Assembly (NCBI GenBank): GCA_037447335.1
Contig: JBBIGV010000022.1
Span: 1-46,943 of the forward strand
From: JBBIGV01 sp037447335
Lineage (GTDB): Bacteria; Bacteroidota; Ignavibacteria; Ignavibacteriales; Ignavibacteriaceae
Reading direction: 5' to 3'
DNA: 46,943 nucleotides
Shown here: positions 1 to 9,871 of the stretch, piece after piece
How positions within the stretch are numbered: the stretch's first letter is position 1
Layout of the letters: the number at the start of each line of letters is the position of its first letter
Notes under the pieces: generated by a model
The model's database searches: none
What the model saw: only the letters and a program-made list of their open reading frames with translations
Told to the model about the DNA's origin: nothing
Translations under genes and position numbers: made by a program

Positions 1-143
1 TCGGAACTGCGCAGTAAAATGCATCCATTTTATGCTCTATATCGGATTTAAGATAGGAAGCACAAACAGAGTTTACTCTTGACTCTGCAAGCCCAAAACA
101 CTAATTTTCACCACAACATAAATTGAAAAGAAGTGGAGAAAAA
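1..143. other. left-edge non-coding stretch
   Basis: No gene is recognisable in the first 143 bases. A reading frame could be opened at a TTG at 123, but the better start for the first gene is the ATG at 144, which has GGAGA at 135-139 in front of it. The stretch therefore probably holds the leader and promoter of the TPR gene. I could not pick a convincing promoter box. Confidence 0.5.
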
Positions 144-1310
144 ATGCGAAATTCAAAACTTATTCTATCCATTATTTTAGTGTTAGGATTAATTTTTACC
201 GGCTTTCAGTGTGCCTCAACCGAGATAACAAGCGCCCGTTTATACATCCAGCAAAAAAATTACGATAGAGCACTCGAAGCTTTACAAACAGAAGTTACAA
301 AAAATCCAAAGAGCGATGAAGGGTACTTCCTGCTTGGTTTTGTTTATGCTGAAAAGGAAATGTTTCCGGAAATGATTGATGCTTACAACAAATCGCTTGC
401 GATAAGCAATAAATATAAATCAAATATTGCAGACTCGAGAAGGTATCATTGGGTTAACTTATTTAATGCTGGTGCAACTTTCTATCAGCGTGGAAACAAT
501 ACAGAGGATCCGGATTCTGCAAGGCTTAATTTCGATCGCTCGATTGAAAGATTTGAAAATGCGATACTTGTTGAACCGGATTCTACGGATACTTATAAAA
601 ACCTTGCATTCGTCTATATTTCAACAAACCGCCTTGATGAGGCTATGAAACCGTTACAAACTTTAATTGATAAAGAAAGATCGGTTGACGGCTACAGATT
701 TCTTGGCGAAATTATTTACGATAAGGGTAACCGCTTAAGAACAGAGTATGAGAATACTGGAAACGCTCAGGATAGTATTGCTGCCCAGGAACATTTTCTG
801 AAAGTTATATCACTGCTTGAAGAAGGACGTAAATATCATCCGGGCGATGCCGATATACTTCTGCTTCTTTCTAACTCGTACATTTCTGCCAATAAAATTG
901 AAGTTGCTGTAGATGCTTTCAGAGAAGGCGTTGCTAAAGAACCAAATAATAAATACTACAGATTCAACTATGGCGTTTTACTGTTAGGCGCAGACAAATA
1001 CGAGGAAGCTGAAGAACAATTCAAAAAGGCTATAGAGATTGATTCTGAATATGAAAATGCGATCTATAATCTTGCCGTTACTTATGTTCGATGGGGTTCT
1101 TACATAAATAAACAAGCTGAAGATAAGGGTGAAACTTCAAGTGAGTATAAAACAAAATTTCAGGCAGCTCTTCCATATCTGGAAAAATTAGTTCAAATGA
1201 AAGATGACGATACTGTAATCTGGGAACTTCTTGGCAGGGTTTATGCCATACTGGATATGCAGCAGGATGCCGAGAATGCATATAAAAAAGCAGATTCACT
1301 GCGAAAATAA
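144..1310 (+). CDS. TPR-repeat envelope protein, probable lipoprotein
   Basis: The start is placed at ATG 144 because GGAGA lies 5 bases upstream and the protein then opens with a typical export signal (MRNSKLILSIILVLG, then a hydrophobic run to a cysteine in TGFQC). The cysteine suggests lipidation, although the bases before it are not an ideal lipobox. The rest is a series of tetratricopeptide helical pairs: a first set around residues 25-95 and another set near residues 220-380, with motifs such as DKYEEAEEQFKKAIEID and NAYKKAD. TPR lipoproteins act as protein-protein scaffolds in the periplasm or outer membrane; the partner cannot be read from the sequence. The DUF3467 gene begins 3 bases after its stop, so the two are probably co-transcribed. 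Confidence 0.8.
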   Translation: MRNSKLILSIILVLGLIFTGFQCASTEITSARLYIQQKNYDRALEALQTEVTKNPKSDEGYFLLGFVYAEKEMFPEMIDAYNKSLAISNKYKSNIADSRRYHWVNLFNAGATFYQRGNNTEDPDSARLNFDRSIERFENAILVEPDSTDTYKNLAFVYISTNRLDEAMKPLQTLIDKERSVDGYRFLGEIIYDKGNRLRTEYENTGNAQDSIAAQEHFLKVISLLEEGRKYHPGDADILLLLSNSYISANKIEVAVDAFREGVAKEPNNKYYRFNYGVLLLGADKYEEAEEQFKKAIEIDSEYENAIYNLAVTYVRWGSYINKQAEDKGETSSEYKTKFQAALPYLEKLVQMKDDDTVIWELLGRVYAILDMQQDAENAYKKADSLRK

Positions 1311-1313
1311 GAG

Positions 1314-1652
1314 ATGAAGAAGAATATGAACCAAAATAATCCTCAACAGTCACAGCAGATAAATATCGAGCTTGGTGAAAAAGAAGCGGAAGGTATTTAC
1401 TCCAATCTGGCAATTATTACACATTCACCGGCTGAGTTTATTATTGACTTTACCCGAATTGTTCCCGGAATACCAAAGGCAAAAGTACATGCCCGGATAA
1501 TCAGCACTCCGCAGCATGCCAAAATGCTTATGAAAGCATTGAAAGAAAACATCGAAAAATTTGAAGCAAGATTCGGTGAAATCAGGATTGATAGTCCACC
1601 GAATCAGCACTTTGGGTTCGTCCCCGCCAAAAAGGACGAAAAGGTTAATTAG
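1314..1652 (+). CDS. DUF3467 domain protein
   Basis: A small soluble protein of 112 residues recognised as the DUF3467 family from the pattern YSNLAIITHSPAEFIIDF and the following VPGIPKAKVHARIISTPQHA. The family is widespread in Bacteroidota and has no established function. The N-terminal 15 residues are rich in Asn and Gln and probably disordered. The start could be ATG 1314 or the in-frame ATG at 1326, which has AAGAAG ahead of it. It follows the TPR lipoprotein by 3 bases and is followed by a strong terminator at 1666, so it ends a two-gene unit. Confidence 0.75.
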   Translation: MKKNMNQNNPQQSQQINIELGEKEAEGIYSNLAIITHSPAEFIIDFTRIVPGIPKAKVHARIISTPQHAKMLMKALKENIEKFEARFGEIRIDSPPNQHFGFVPAKKDEKVN

Positions 1653-1665
1653 ACTGATTAAGTTG

Positions 1666-1698
1666 AAACGGCAGCAAAAAGCTGCCGTTTTCTTTTTG
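1666..1698 (+). terminator. rho-independent terminator
   Basis: Perfect 10-bp stem AAACGGCAGC (1666-1675) and GCTGCCGTTT (1681-1690), with an AAAAA loop and followed by TCTTTTT. It closes the TPR/DUF3467 unit. Confidence 0.9.
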
Positions 1699-1891
1699 CG
1701 GGCAATGGTAAAAGGTACAATTTGTGATCAGATATTTCGATAAACTAAAAAAGGGAGAAAGAATGCGAACTATCTTAAAGATAAGTGCGGGGTATTTTGA
1801 TCGAATATTTCCTCATTTACAACTTTTCGGGTGTAAAACACTTCGTTTTAACAAATCTAAAACACTGCATTATCAATTCTTGAGAGACAAA

Positions 1892-3472
1892 ATGTTTTCT
1901 AAGTTGAAATTATTACTTGTAATTATTTCTCTCAGCATACACCTCTTTTTTGCCGGATGTGTGGATATTCCGGACGATATCATATTTCCTAAATGGGATG
2001 TGGATATGAATCTTCCATTGGTAAACAGATCATTTACGATGGATGATGTGCTGAAGACAAAAGATTATGTGTATAAAGTTCCAGGTTCTTCCAATGATAC
2101 AGTTTATCTGTTTCAGTCAAAGGTAGTGGAGCAGTCAACCGACATCCGTGAATTTCTACGATTGGATGAAGTTATTCAACTCGAGGGGTTAATTCTTCCG
2201 GCATCTCAATTCGACAGCACTTTGATATACATACTGTTTCCGGATGGTGCCGAGATTGACAGCGCAGCTTTTTTCGATGGGATTTTTTCTTACTCATTTT
2301 TCAACCCGTCAGGTCAGATAATTCAATTACAAATCGGGTTCCCGGATTTTTATTCTGCAGAGGGTTTACCGGTTAATATTGAAATTATTCTTAATCCTTT
2401 TCAGGGAGTACAGGGTGAGTATTCATTTTTAAATCATACCTACCGGATTTCACCTCTTCATCCTCCGGATAAAAAGAACAGTTTCAGGTTTGTGGTTAAG
2501 GCGGTATCATCTGTACCGGTAACTTTCAATGCGGATATTTACACAGGACCTTTTGAGATCGAATATGTGTATGGCAGGTTAAATCCCAAAACACTTAGTG
2601 AGAGAGGGAAATCACATCCGTTCTACTTAAGTGATTATAGACAATACGGCGGTAAAACGGTAATAAAATCTGCCAGGATGAACTTAAAAGCAGAATACAT
2701 TTCTGCGATAAGCTATGGGCTTGATGTAATCTTAAAGAATGTTAAGATAATCGGTGTGAGAAATGAGGGAGATACATTCCCGTTATTAGACAGCACCGGC
2801 AGCCCAACATTTAATATGAGGCTTATTAATGGAACAGCACATCAAATTTTTACTAAGAATAACAGCAATATTAACGAGTTGATTTCCTTCCTGCCGGATA
2901 CCCTCCTGATTTTATCTGAATACGTGTTGAACCCCGATAATAAATCATTAGCTATCAGCTACCTTGATTCGGTGAAATACCTGACAGATATATCTGCACT
3001 GAGTTACCTTGCAATACGTGAATCTGTTGTTGGTGATACAAGCTTTTTGAACATTGAGATGTCTGACAGGGAAGATATAAGCAGCGGGCAGGAAGCAGAG
3101 GTTATTATAGAATCAGAGAATGCAATTCCACTTGACTGCTGGGCAAGGATAACTATTGTTGATGAAAATTATCAGCCTCTTTTTACACTAAGGGATGAAA
3201 GTAACGGCGCGGATTCATTATTGTTTATCGCTGCTGATGTGGATGCAAACGGAGAAGTGATTAAACCAACGATTAATCCTGTCAGATTACTAAACCTGAC
3301 CGGTAATGAGCTGGAGCTTCTTTCACGAGCGCATTATGTTATTTCCTCGTTCACAATAAGAACGACGCGTGCACAGCTTGAACCGCCAATCATAGTAACA
3401 ATGTCAACAGCTTCAACCTTTAAAATGAGGGTTTACTGCACTTTAAAATTCAGGGTAAATAATGATGGATAA
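1892..3472 (+). CDS. unknown outer-membrane or periplasmic lipoprotein
   Basis: The open frame extends upstream to 1724, but the true start is probably ATG 1892: it has GAGAG about 5 bases upstream and begins a clean lipoprotein signal (MFSKLKLLLVIISLS, then LFFAGC). That gives about 526 residues. The mature part is rich in beta-strand-like sequence with no motif I recognise, and includes an early segment of the type PKWDVDMNLPLVN, which in this phylum often occurs in surface lipoproteins preceding barrel proteins. The next gene starts inside its last codons (11-bp overlap), so the two are translationally coupled and may act together at the outer membrane. Function unknown. Confidence 0.7.
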   Translation: MFSKLKLLLVIISLSIHLFFAGCVDIPDDIIFPKWDVDMNLPLVNRSFTMDDVLKTKDYVYKVPGSSNDTVYLFQSKVVEQSTDIREFLRLDEVIQLEGLILPASQFDSTLIYILFPDGAEIDSAAFFDGIFSYSFFNPSGQIIQLQIGFPDFYSAEGLPVNIEIILNPFQGVQGEYSFLNHTYRISPLHPPDKKNSFRFVVKAVSSVPVTFNADIYTGPFEIEYVYGRLNPKTLSERGKSHPFYLSDYRQYGGKTVIKSARMNLKAEYISAISYGLDVILKNVKIIGVRNEGDTFPLLDSTGSPTFNMRLINGTAHQIFTKNNSNINELISFLPDTLLILSEYVLNPDNKSLAISYLDSVKYLTDISALSYLAIRESVVGDTSFLNIEMSDREDISSGQEAEVIIESENAIPLDCWARITIVDENYQPLFTLRDESNGADSLLFIAADVDANGEVIKPTINPVRLLNLTGNELELLSRAHYVISSFTIRTTRAQLEPPIIVTMSTASTFKMRVYCTLKFRVNNDG

Positions 3473-4895
3473 AAAGAAAGTTTTTTGCACAGCTTTAATA
3501 TTTCTCGGGTGCATCTTAAACTCAGTTGTTTTTGCTCAGTTCGGTTCGGAAGGTGCAGTTGATGCAAACAGCATGGGTATGGGTAAATCATACAATGCTT
3601 CATCCACAGGGGTTTATTCAATCGGAATAAATCCGGCTAATCTGATAAATACTCAGGATAAAACCACAGAATTCCAGACAATACTTCCAATTCCATACCT
3701 TGCTTTCAGAAGCGGTACGAATTTTATGACTTTCAATGACCTGAATTATTTCTTCGGAGGAGTAAATGGCAAAGCCAGGCACTTAGACGATGAGGATAAA
3801 AAACGATTTAATGATCTCTTTGAAGATGGCGGTGTTCTGTTTGCAAATGCTTCTGTTAATCTTCTCTCAGTAAGTTATAATTATGGTGAAGATATTGGAG
3901 CTTTCGCTTTCTCTGCTCACGATTTGATTTCTGCGTATATGAAATTCCCTCAGGCTATCACTGAACTTGCATTGTTTGGTAATCAACCAGGCAAAAAATT
4001 TGATCTTGGTGAAACCGATACACAGTCGTGGTGGATTCGGTCATATTCATTGTCTTATGCGCGGGAAATAAGCGAAATCAGAATTCCCGGGTTTAATAAA
4101 TTCGGAGCCGGTGTATCATTCAAATTAATTCATGGTTTTTCGTACACAGGTACTGAAAGAGTTTTGACAAGTTTCATAACCGGCGAAAAATATCAGATAT
4201 CCGGTTCGGCGGATCTTTTAGCACATAGTTCATTTTCCGATGCTTTTGGAGTTAAATATGGATTTGATTCAACAGAAAAGAAAAGCGATATGAGTCTTTT
4301 TCCATCTCCTGCGGGTTCAGGAATTGGTTTCGATATCGGTGTAAATGCGCAATATGGAGATAATTGGTTATTCAGCTTAGCGGTTACCGATATTGGCAAA
4401 ATAAACTGGAAAAAGAATGTTGCAGAGTTCAGCGCTTCCGGCGAAATCGAATTTGAAGAATTATTAGACCGTGAACTGAGAGATTCATTATATAAGAATA
4501 TCACCGGCGAAGGTAAATCTATTATCAATCATTCTACTTCTATGCCGACAACATTAAGACTTGGCGCTGCTTATTATACTGATGAAAATCAATCATCTAT
4601 TCCCGGCAGTTTGATTGTTGTTCTGGATTATAATCAGGGTTTTAACAATATGCCCGGGAATACAACAACCCCAAGAGTTTCGATCGGAGGAGAATGGAAG
4701 CCGGAAGATTGGTTTCCGTATTTCAGAACAGGCTTTTCATTTGGCGGCATAACAGGCTTGAATTGGGCTTTCGGAATTGGTACGATTGCCGGTCCGCTTG
4801 AATTAAATTTTGCAACAAGTGACTTTCATGTGCTGTTTGCCCCAAATGAATCGAAACAAGTATCATTCGCTTTGAGTTCGCGCTGGAGATTCTGA
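3462..4895 (+). CDS. outer-membrane beta-barrel protein (DUF5723-like)
   Basis: 477 residues with a cleavable signal peptide (MMDKKKVFCTALIFLG ending VVFAQ) followed by a segment with GMGKSYNASSTG and GINPANLI, the GMG/NPA pattern seen in FadL/PorV-like and DUF5723 barrels of Bacteroidota. The rest alternates polar and hydrophobic residues as in beta strands and ends with an aromatic C-terminus (ALSSRWRF), as expected for insertion by the BAM complex. It overlaps the preceding lipoprotein gene and probably forms an outer-membrane pair with it. The stop is only 3 bases from the end of lptG on the other strand. The family assignment is moderate; the barrel prediction is firmer. Confidence 0.7.
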   Translation: MMDKKKVFCTALIFLGCILNSVVFAQFGSEGAVDANSMGMGKSYNASSTGVYSIGINPANLINTQDKTTEFQTILPIPYLAFRSGTNFMTFNDLNYFFGGVNGKARHLDDEDKKRFNDLFEDGGVLFANASVNLLSVSYNYGEDIGAFAFSAHDLISAYMKFPQAITELALFGNQPGKKFDLGETDTQSWWIRSYSLSYAREISEIRIPGFNKFGAGVSFKLIHGFSYTGTERVLTSFITGEKYQISGSADLLAHSSFSDAFGVKYGFDSTEKKSDMSLFPSPAGSGIGFDIGVNAQYGDNWLFSLAVTDIGKINWKKNVAEFSASGEIEFEELLDRELRDSLYKNITGEGKSIINHSTSMPTTLRLGAAYYTDENQSSIPGSLIVVLDYNQGFNNMPGNTTTPRVSIGGEWKPEDWFPYFRTGFSFGGITGLNWAFGIGTIAGPLELNFATSDFHVLFAPNESKQVSFALSSRWRF

Positions 4896-4898
4896 GAA

Positions 4899-6008
4899 TT
4901 AATGTCTGACACGCGGCAGATTTATAATTGCCGCTGCAAGAAAAACCAAATTAGCAAACCAGGCGGTTAACATCGGATCCATAGCGCCGTTTTTTCCGTA
5001 AGCCTGGCTGATTTTCATAAAAACCAGGTAAATAAAAGTCAGAAGGATATTTATACCCACCTGTACAGCAAGTCCGCCCCGTCTTTTGCTTGTTGCGAGC
5101 GGAAGACCAAACAATACAACCACGATACTTGCAATTGGAAACGAGAACCGTGAATAGTACTCAATCAAAGTTCTTGTCGGATCATTACCTGCCCGGCTCT
5201 GAGCCTCTATTAGTTCACGAAGTTCTGTAAGGTCCATTTGTTCAGGCTTTTGCTGTTTTGCAATAAGATCATCGGGGGTAAAATTCAGATTGGTAATAAT
5301 TTTTTCGTTAAATGTTTCAGTAAACTCTCTCAAGCCTGAAAAATTTCTTTGTGTTCCGTTAAATGCTTTCCAGTAGCCGCTTACAGAGTCATAATCCATT
5401 CGTGTTGCGTCAATTCTCATTTTCATTACTGTCAGATCGTCAGGATCAAATTCCTGAATCATTACTCTGTTAGCCTGGTTTGTGTTATTGTCAAAGTAAG
5501 CAATAGTAACAATTCTTGTTTTCGAATCCTGAAAGAAAATATTACTTCCGAAAAAGGTGAACCCTCGTTTCAGGTATTCCATTTCAATTCCGAGTTTTGT
5601 TCTGTTAGCCATCGGAACCAGATATCCTCCAAAATAAATTGAGACGGCGCTTATCAGAAGCGAAGCAGCAACAAACGGCGCCATAAATCTTACCAGGCTT
5701 ACACCACTTGCTTTAATTGCTGTTAATTCACTCAGGTTTGCTGCTTTACCTGTAGTAAACAGGGCGGCAAAAAGAACGGATACGGGGGTCATCAACTTTA
5801 TTATTTCAGGGGTGAATACAAAATAATAATGAAGCACAACAAAAACGGAAACACTCTGGTCAACAAAATCATCCAGGTTTTCAACGGCATCAATTACCAC
5901 AAAGATTGCAGTAAAAGCAATAAGTGCAAACCCGAGCGTTTGTAAAAACTGCTTGATAAGATATTTATCAATGATCTTTAGTCGGAAATTTCTTCCGTGT
6001 TTCGCCAT
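4899..6008 (-). CDS. lptG: LptF/LptG-family permease of LPS export (second of pair)
   Basis: A 369-residue inner-membrane protein of the YjgP/YjgQ family. It begins with DKYLIKQFLQTLGFALIAFT, the usual first membrane segment, has two more membrane segments before residue 130, a periplasmic beta-jellyroll region in the middle, and C-terminal membrane helices containing FPIASIVVVLFGLPLATSKR, a family hallmark. LptF and LptG form the transmembrane part of the LptB2FG ABC transporter, which extracts lipopolysaccharide from the inner membrane. Its start overlaps the end of the upstream lptF by 31 bp, so the two are coupled. The F/G naming by order is conventional; the sequence alone does not settle which is which. 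Confidence 0.88.
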   Translation of the reverse strand: MAKHGRNFRLKIIDKYLIKQFLQTLGFALIAFTAIFVVIDAVENLDDFVDQSVSVFVVLHYYFVFTPEIIKLMTPVSVLFAALFTTGKAANLSELTAIKASGVSLVRFMAPFVAASLLISAVSIYFGGYLVPMANRTKLGIEMEYLKRGFTFFGSNIFFQDSKTRIVTIAYFDNNTNQANRVMIQEFDPDDLTVMKMRIDATRMDYDSVSGYWKAFNGTQRNFSGLREFTETFNEKIITNLNFTPDDLIAKQQKPEQMDLTELRELIEAQSRAGNDPTRTLIEYYSRFSFPIASIVVVLFGLPLATSKRRGGLAVQVGINILLTFIYLVFMKISQAYGKNGAMDPMLTAWFANLVFLAAAIINLPRVRH

Positions 6009-7348
6009 TGCTTTGGAACCAGTTTTCGTAAAAATGAAAAATCAATTACGACAGATTCTTTATTCGTTCTGAAGGCAAGAAAAATCCCGATTGCGCCGAG
6101 TAGAATATTTGCACTCCACATCCCCCAAAATGGATGAAAGAAACCACGTTCGGCTAATTTTTCCCCGCCTATTAAGAATGCCCAGTAAACCAAAAAGAAA
6201 AACAGACTAATGCTTGCTGCAACACCAAAGCCGCCTTTTCTTACCATTACACCCAAAGGCGCACCAATAAGTATGAATATTATGCAGGCGGCAGGTATCG
6301 AATATTTTTTATGAACCTCTACGGAGTATTTGTCTATTTCTCCTTTGATATAATCAAGTCTTTTAATATTGGAAACTATAGCGTAGCTTGTAGTTTTTAT
6401 TTTGTTAACAGCGCGGACATATATAAGGTCTTCATTTTCAACATTTACACGAATCATTCCGGAAATTGAAATAGAAGAAGTATCTGCATATAAGTATTTT
6501 CTGACAACATCAGCAAAATCTGTAAGATAAGTATCTTGTATCTGTCTGAGGCTGTCGATGATTGCATTCATATTCTGGATGCTGAGTTCACGCTCACCCC
6601 TTGTACCCACACCGGTTTGCTGAAACGTAAATTGATCGGCATTCATTGTAATGCGGTGGTTTTCAAAGATAAGCTTACGGTAAAGATTTGTTCTTTGAAT
6701 ATCCGACTCGTGTATTTCACCGATTTGCAGATCCATCAATAATCTCGACTGATCTTTAGAGAAATAAATATTACCTCGTTTTGCAGTAACAACATTAACT
6801 TTTCCGGGCGTGGAATAATCATAAATTGTAATATATGTCAGCTCATTCGTACTCTGCTCAATCTGCCGTGCCAGGATTGCATAGTTGGAAACCTCAAGCG
6901 AAAAAAATCCCGGCTCCAGCGATAAAGTTGGTTTTTTCCGGGAAATATCATGCCCGAGTAATTTCGCCTGGTGATTTGCATCGGGCAGAACATCATTATT
7001 AAAAACATACATCAGGTAAGCGAGCAAAATACTTACTACAACTGTCGGCAGCATCAATTTATAAAGACTTACTCCGGAAGATTTTATGATGGTGATTTCA
7101 TTATTCTGGGACATATTACCGTATGCCATTAAAGTTGCAATCAACACTGCCATGGGAACAACCAGCACTACCATCCACGCAAGATTAAATGCTATAAGCT
7201 GGATAATTATCCACGTTTCAATTCCCTTTCCTACAAGTCTGTCGGCAAACTTCATAAGGAACTGCAGCAGGAAGATTCCCATTAAAGTGATTACCGAAAA
7301 TATAAAGGGAACAAAATGATTGCGAAGTATGTACCTGAACAAAATCAT
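5978..7348 (-). CDS. lptF: LptF/LptG-family permease of LPS export (first of pair)
   Basis: 456 residues, longer than its partner because of a larger periplasmic domain (about residues 130-340). It starts directly with the first membrane helix (ILRNHFVPFIFSVITLMGIF), has further helices to about residue 120, including an NNEITIIKSSGVSLYKLMLP cytoplasmic loop typical of this family, and closes with four C-terminal helices containing IPAACIIFILIGAPLGVMVR. Together with the gene downstream it would supply the membrane channel of LptB2FG for LPS export; no lptB ATPase gene is in the window. It is divergent from the lipoprotein gene at 7460. Confidence 0.88.
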   Translation of the reverse strand: MILFRYILRNHFVPFIFSVITLMGIFLLQFLMKFADRLVGKGIETWIIIQLIAFNLAWMVVLVVPMAVLIATLMAYGNMSQNNEITIIKSSGVSLYKLMLPTVVVSILLAYLMYVFNNDVLPDANHQAKLLGHDISRKKPTLSLEPGFFSLEVSNYAILARQIEQSTNELTYITIYDYSTPGKVNVVTAKRGNIYFSKDQSRLLMDLQIGEIHESDIQRTNLYRKLIFENHRITMNADQFTFQQTGVGTRGERELSIQNMNAIIDSLRQIQDTYLTDFADVVRKYLYADTSSISISGMIRVNVENEDLIYVRAVNKIKTTSYAIVSNIKRLDYIKGEIDKYSVEVHKKYSIPAACIIFILIGAPLGVMVRKGGFGVAASISLFFFLVYWAFLIGGEKLAERGFFHPFWGMWSANILLGAIGIFLAFRTNKESVVIDFSFLRKLVPKQWRNTEEISD

Positions 7349-7422
7349 GGTTCAAATATATCTAACACAGTAAAGTTTAACAACAAACCAATTTTTAAAT
7401 GAATACTTTTTGCCCAATTTAC

Positions 7423-7430
7423 TATATTTG
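7423..7430 (+). promoter_or_regulatory. candidate -7 promoter box (TATATTTG)
   Basis: TATATTTG matches the Bacteroidota TAnnTTTG box exactly. It lies 29 bases before ATG 7460. I see no clean -33 TTTG at the usual spacing, so this is a tentative call. Similar boxes (TATATTTT) lie about 33 bases before the starts at 17409 and 36745. Confidence 0.4.
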
Positions 7431-7459
7431 TTTACAGAAAAATGCTCATCAGTTGGTAT

Positions 7460-8485
7460 ATGTTGAAAAAAAGTTCTCTTTTTGTCTTTTCATTTTTATT
7501 CTTTTGCTGTCAGTCCGGGATTGATCATAAATATGAGTATCAAATCGAAAAGGATGAGCATTACCCAAGGTGGTTGATTTCAAACGGATATCAGATTGAT
7601 CAAACTTCAGGCATTGCGTATATCGGGAAAGATGACCATGGCAGAAAAACATTTCTTCTGGCAGATGATGTTGGGGTGATACACCATCTGAAGATTGAAG
7701 CCGATACTGTATTTTATCTCTCTCCTATCCACTTCAGTGCAGAAGTTGAATCTTTTCTCAGAATATTCCCCAAGCGCGATTTTGAAGAGATAACGATTGA
7801 TAAGCATACCGGTGATGTTTATTTGTCAATTGAGGGCAACCGTCCCGACCCTAAAAAATTTACCGGAATATTCAAACTGAGCTTTAAAGACAACAACATA
7901 TTTTCTGATTCAATCATTGCTTTCGAAAGAGTTAACATAAAACCGGCAGATCTGTTCCATAAATATCTTGCCCCCAATACTGCATACGAAGGGCTTGCTG
8001 TTGATAATAAACACATTTACCTGGGCTTAGAAGGTTTTGGAGAAAAGGGTATTTTTGCCGACAGCACAATAATTTTTATAATAGATAAAGCAAACGGACA
8101 AATTTTAAGAGAGATCAATACTCAGCCAATCGGTATTGCAACAATTTGCGGACTGTTTTCCGACAATGACCGCTCCATTTTAGGTATAGACCGCAACAGC
8201 AAGAATTTATTTCACTTAAAATTTGATGAAGACCTGAATATTTCATATCATAAAATATTCAGGACACAGACTTCGATTCCGGGTTACACGGATCTCGATT
8301 ACGTTGCTGCACTTGAAGCTGTAACTGTTGATGACGATGGTTATTTGTATCTGGTTGATGATCCGTGGAGAACATTTTTCATCCCGCCCGATGAAATATT
8401 AAATCAGCTTGATTCAGTAACTGTTCAGAATTTCAAGAATTTCGTTCCTGTAATTTTCAGATATAAACTTACCAAATCAAAATAA
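7460..8485 (+). CDS. unknown lipoprotein, probable beta-propeller (esterase-like phytase type)
   Basis: An ATG at 7442 is possible, but ATG 7460 gives a better signal (MLKKSSLFVFSFLFFCC) with cysteines for lipidation and fits the promoter box at 7423. The mature protein has repeated strands with segments such as GIAYIGKDDHGRKTFLLADD, AYEGLAVDNKHIYLGLE and LEAVTVDDDGYLYLVDD. This pattern of AYEGLA / EAVTVD blocks resembles the esterase-like phytase and SdiA-regulated beta-propeller families. I therefore infer a six- or seven-bladed propeller with unknown ligand or substrate. It is 11 bases upstream of the dipeptidase gene, likely in the same transcript. Confidence 0.55.
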   Translation: MLKKSSLFVFSFLFFCCQSGIDHKYEYQIEKDEHYPRWLISNGYQIDQTSGIAYIGKDDHGRKTFLLADDVGVIHHLKIEADTVFYLSPIHFSAEVESFLRIFPKRDFEEITIDKHTGDVYLSIEGNRPDPKKFTGIFKLSFKDNNIFSDSIIAFERVNIKPADLFHKYLAPNTAYEGLAVDNKHIYLGLEGFGEKGIFADSTIIFIIDKANGQILREINTQPIGIATICGLFSDNDRSILGIDRNSKNLFHLKFDEDLNISYHKIFRTQTSIPGYTDLDYVAALEAVTVDDDGYLYLVDDPWRTFFIPPDEILNQLDSVTVQNFKNFVPVIFRYKLTKSK

Positions 8486-8496
8486 GGAGAACTGCT

Positions 8497-9861
8497 GTGG
8501 AAGAAGTAATTGGCTACATTCAAAATAATAAAGAAAGATATATTGACGAATTAAAGGAGTTTTTAAGAATTCCAAGTATTAGTACCCTCCCGGAAAATAA
8601 GGAGGATATAAACAGATGTGCAGAGTTTGTTGCCTCCAGGCTTAAAGAAGCCGGAATGAATAAGGTTGAAATATTTAAAACTGAAGGACATCCAATAGTT
8701 TACGGCGAATGGCTTGGCGCACCCGGTAAACCTACAGTGCTTGTTTACGGTCATTACGATGTTCAGCCAGTTGATCCCATTGAATTATGGGATAACCCGC
8801 CGTTCGAACCAGTAATTAAAGAAGGGAAAATATGGGCGCGCGGCGCTACCGATGATAAAGGACAGGTTTACGTACATATCAAAAGTGTTGAAGCATACTT
8901 TAAAACCGTTGGCAGCCTTCCACTTAATGTTAAATTCCTGATTGAAGGTGAAGAAGAAATAGGAAGTGCAAACCTTGAAACTTTTTTAAGCAATAATATC
9001 GAACTGCTTAAATGCGATGCGGTGCTGGTTTCTGATACGTCGTTATATGATGAAGGAGTTCCGACACTTACATACGGGTTAAGAGGGCTTGCATATCTTG
9101 AAGTTGAGGTGGTAGGTCCGAACCGTGATCTGCATTCGGGGTCATTCGGCGGTGCGGTTGCAAACCCGATAAATGTTCTTGCAGGCATGATTGCAAAACT
9201 GCAGGATAAAAATGGAAAAATTACAATTCCCGGTTTCTATAATGATGTTCTCAAGCTGACAAAAAAAGAAAGAGAAAATTATAAGCGCCTTAAACACACG
9301 GAGAAAAAATTTGCAAAAGCACTGGGAGTAGCTGAGCTTAAAGGTGAGAAAGGTTACTCAACTCTTGAAAGAATCTGGGCAAGACCAACGCTTGATTGTA
9401 ATGGTATCTTCGGAGGTTTTACAGGTAAGGGTGCAAAAACGGTTCTTCCGTCCAAAGCAACTGCAAAGATCAGTATGCGCCTTGTTCCTGACCAGGACCC
9501 GAAAAAAGTTGCAAAGCAATTTTCCCGTTACATTCAGAAACTTGCACCTAAATCAGTTAAAGTTAAAGTTACTGATCTGCACGGTGGTCAGCCATTCCTT
9601 ACTCCATTGGATAACCCGGCAATGATTACCGCATCTAAGGCAATGGAAAAGGCATTCGGTAAAAAAACCGTGTTTATCCGCGAGGGCGGGTCAATTCCTA
9701 TCATTACAGTATTCGGTCGATTGCTTAAAGCGCCTGCTGTTTTAATGGGCTTAGGGCTTCAAACAGAGAACCTGCACTCGCCAAATGAGCATTTCAATCT
9801 GAAACACTTCGACCTTGGTATTAAAAGTTCTGCTTTGTTTTTAAAAGAATACTCACTATAA
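8497..9861 (+). CDS. M20 family metallopeptidase (dipeptidase)
   Basis: Starts at GTG 8497, preceded by AAGGAGA at 8484-8490. The 454-residue protein is an M20 (ArgE/DapE/CNDP-type) di-zinc peptidase. Visible zinc-site motifs are VLVYGHYDVQPVD (H86, D88), WARGATDDKG (bridging D119), EGEEEIGS (catalytic and metal glutamates near 152-153) and a late HSPNEHF histidine. The insert domain for dimerisation (around residues 200-380) includes DLHSGSFGG. The family hydrolyses dipeptides in the cytoplasm; there is no signal peptide. It shares a transcript with the lipoprotein gene upstream. A stem-loop at 9872-9915 follows it. Confidence 0.93.
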   Translation: MEEVIGYIQNNKERYIDELKEFLRIPSISTLPENKEDINRCAEFVASRLKEAGMNKVEIFKTEGHPIVYGEWLGAPGKPTVLVYGHYDVQPVDPIELWDNPPFEPVIKEGKIWARGATDDKGQVYVHIKSVEAYFKTVGSLPLNVKFLIEGEEEIGSANLETFLSNNIELLKCDAVLVSDTSLYDEGVPTLTYGLRGLAYLEVEVVGPNRDLHSGSFGGAVANPINVLAGMIAKLQDKNGKITIPGFYNDVLKLTKKERENYKRLKHTEKKFAKALGVAELKGEKGYSTLERIWARPTLDCNGIFGGFTGKGAKTVLPSKATAKISMRLVPDQDPKKVAKQFSRYIQKLAPKSVKVKVTDLHGGQPFLTPLDNPAMITASKAMEKAFGKKTVFIREGGSIPIITVFGRLLKAPAVLMGLGLQTENLHSPNEHFNLKHFDLGIKSSALFLKEYSL

Positions 9862-9871
9862 TTGTCCTATT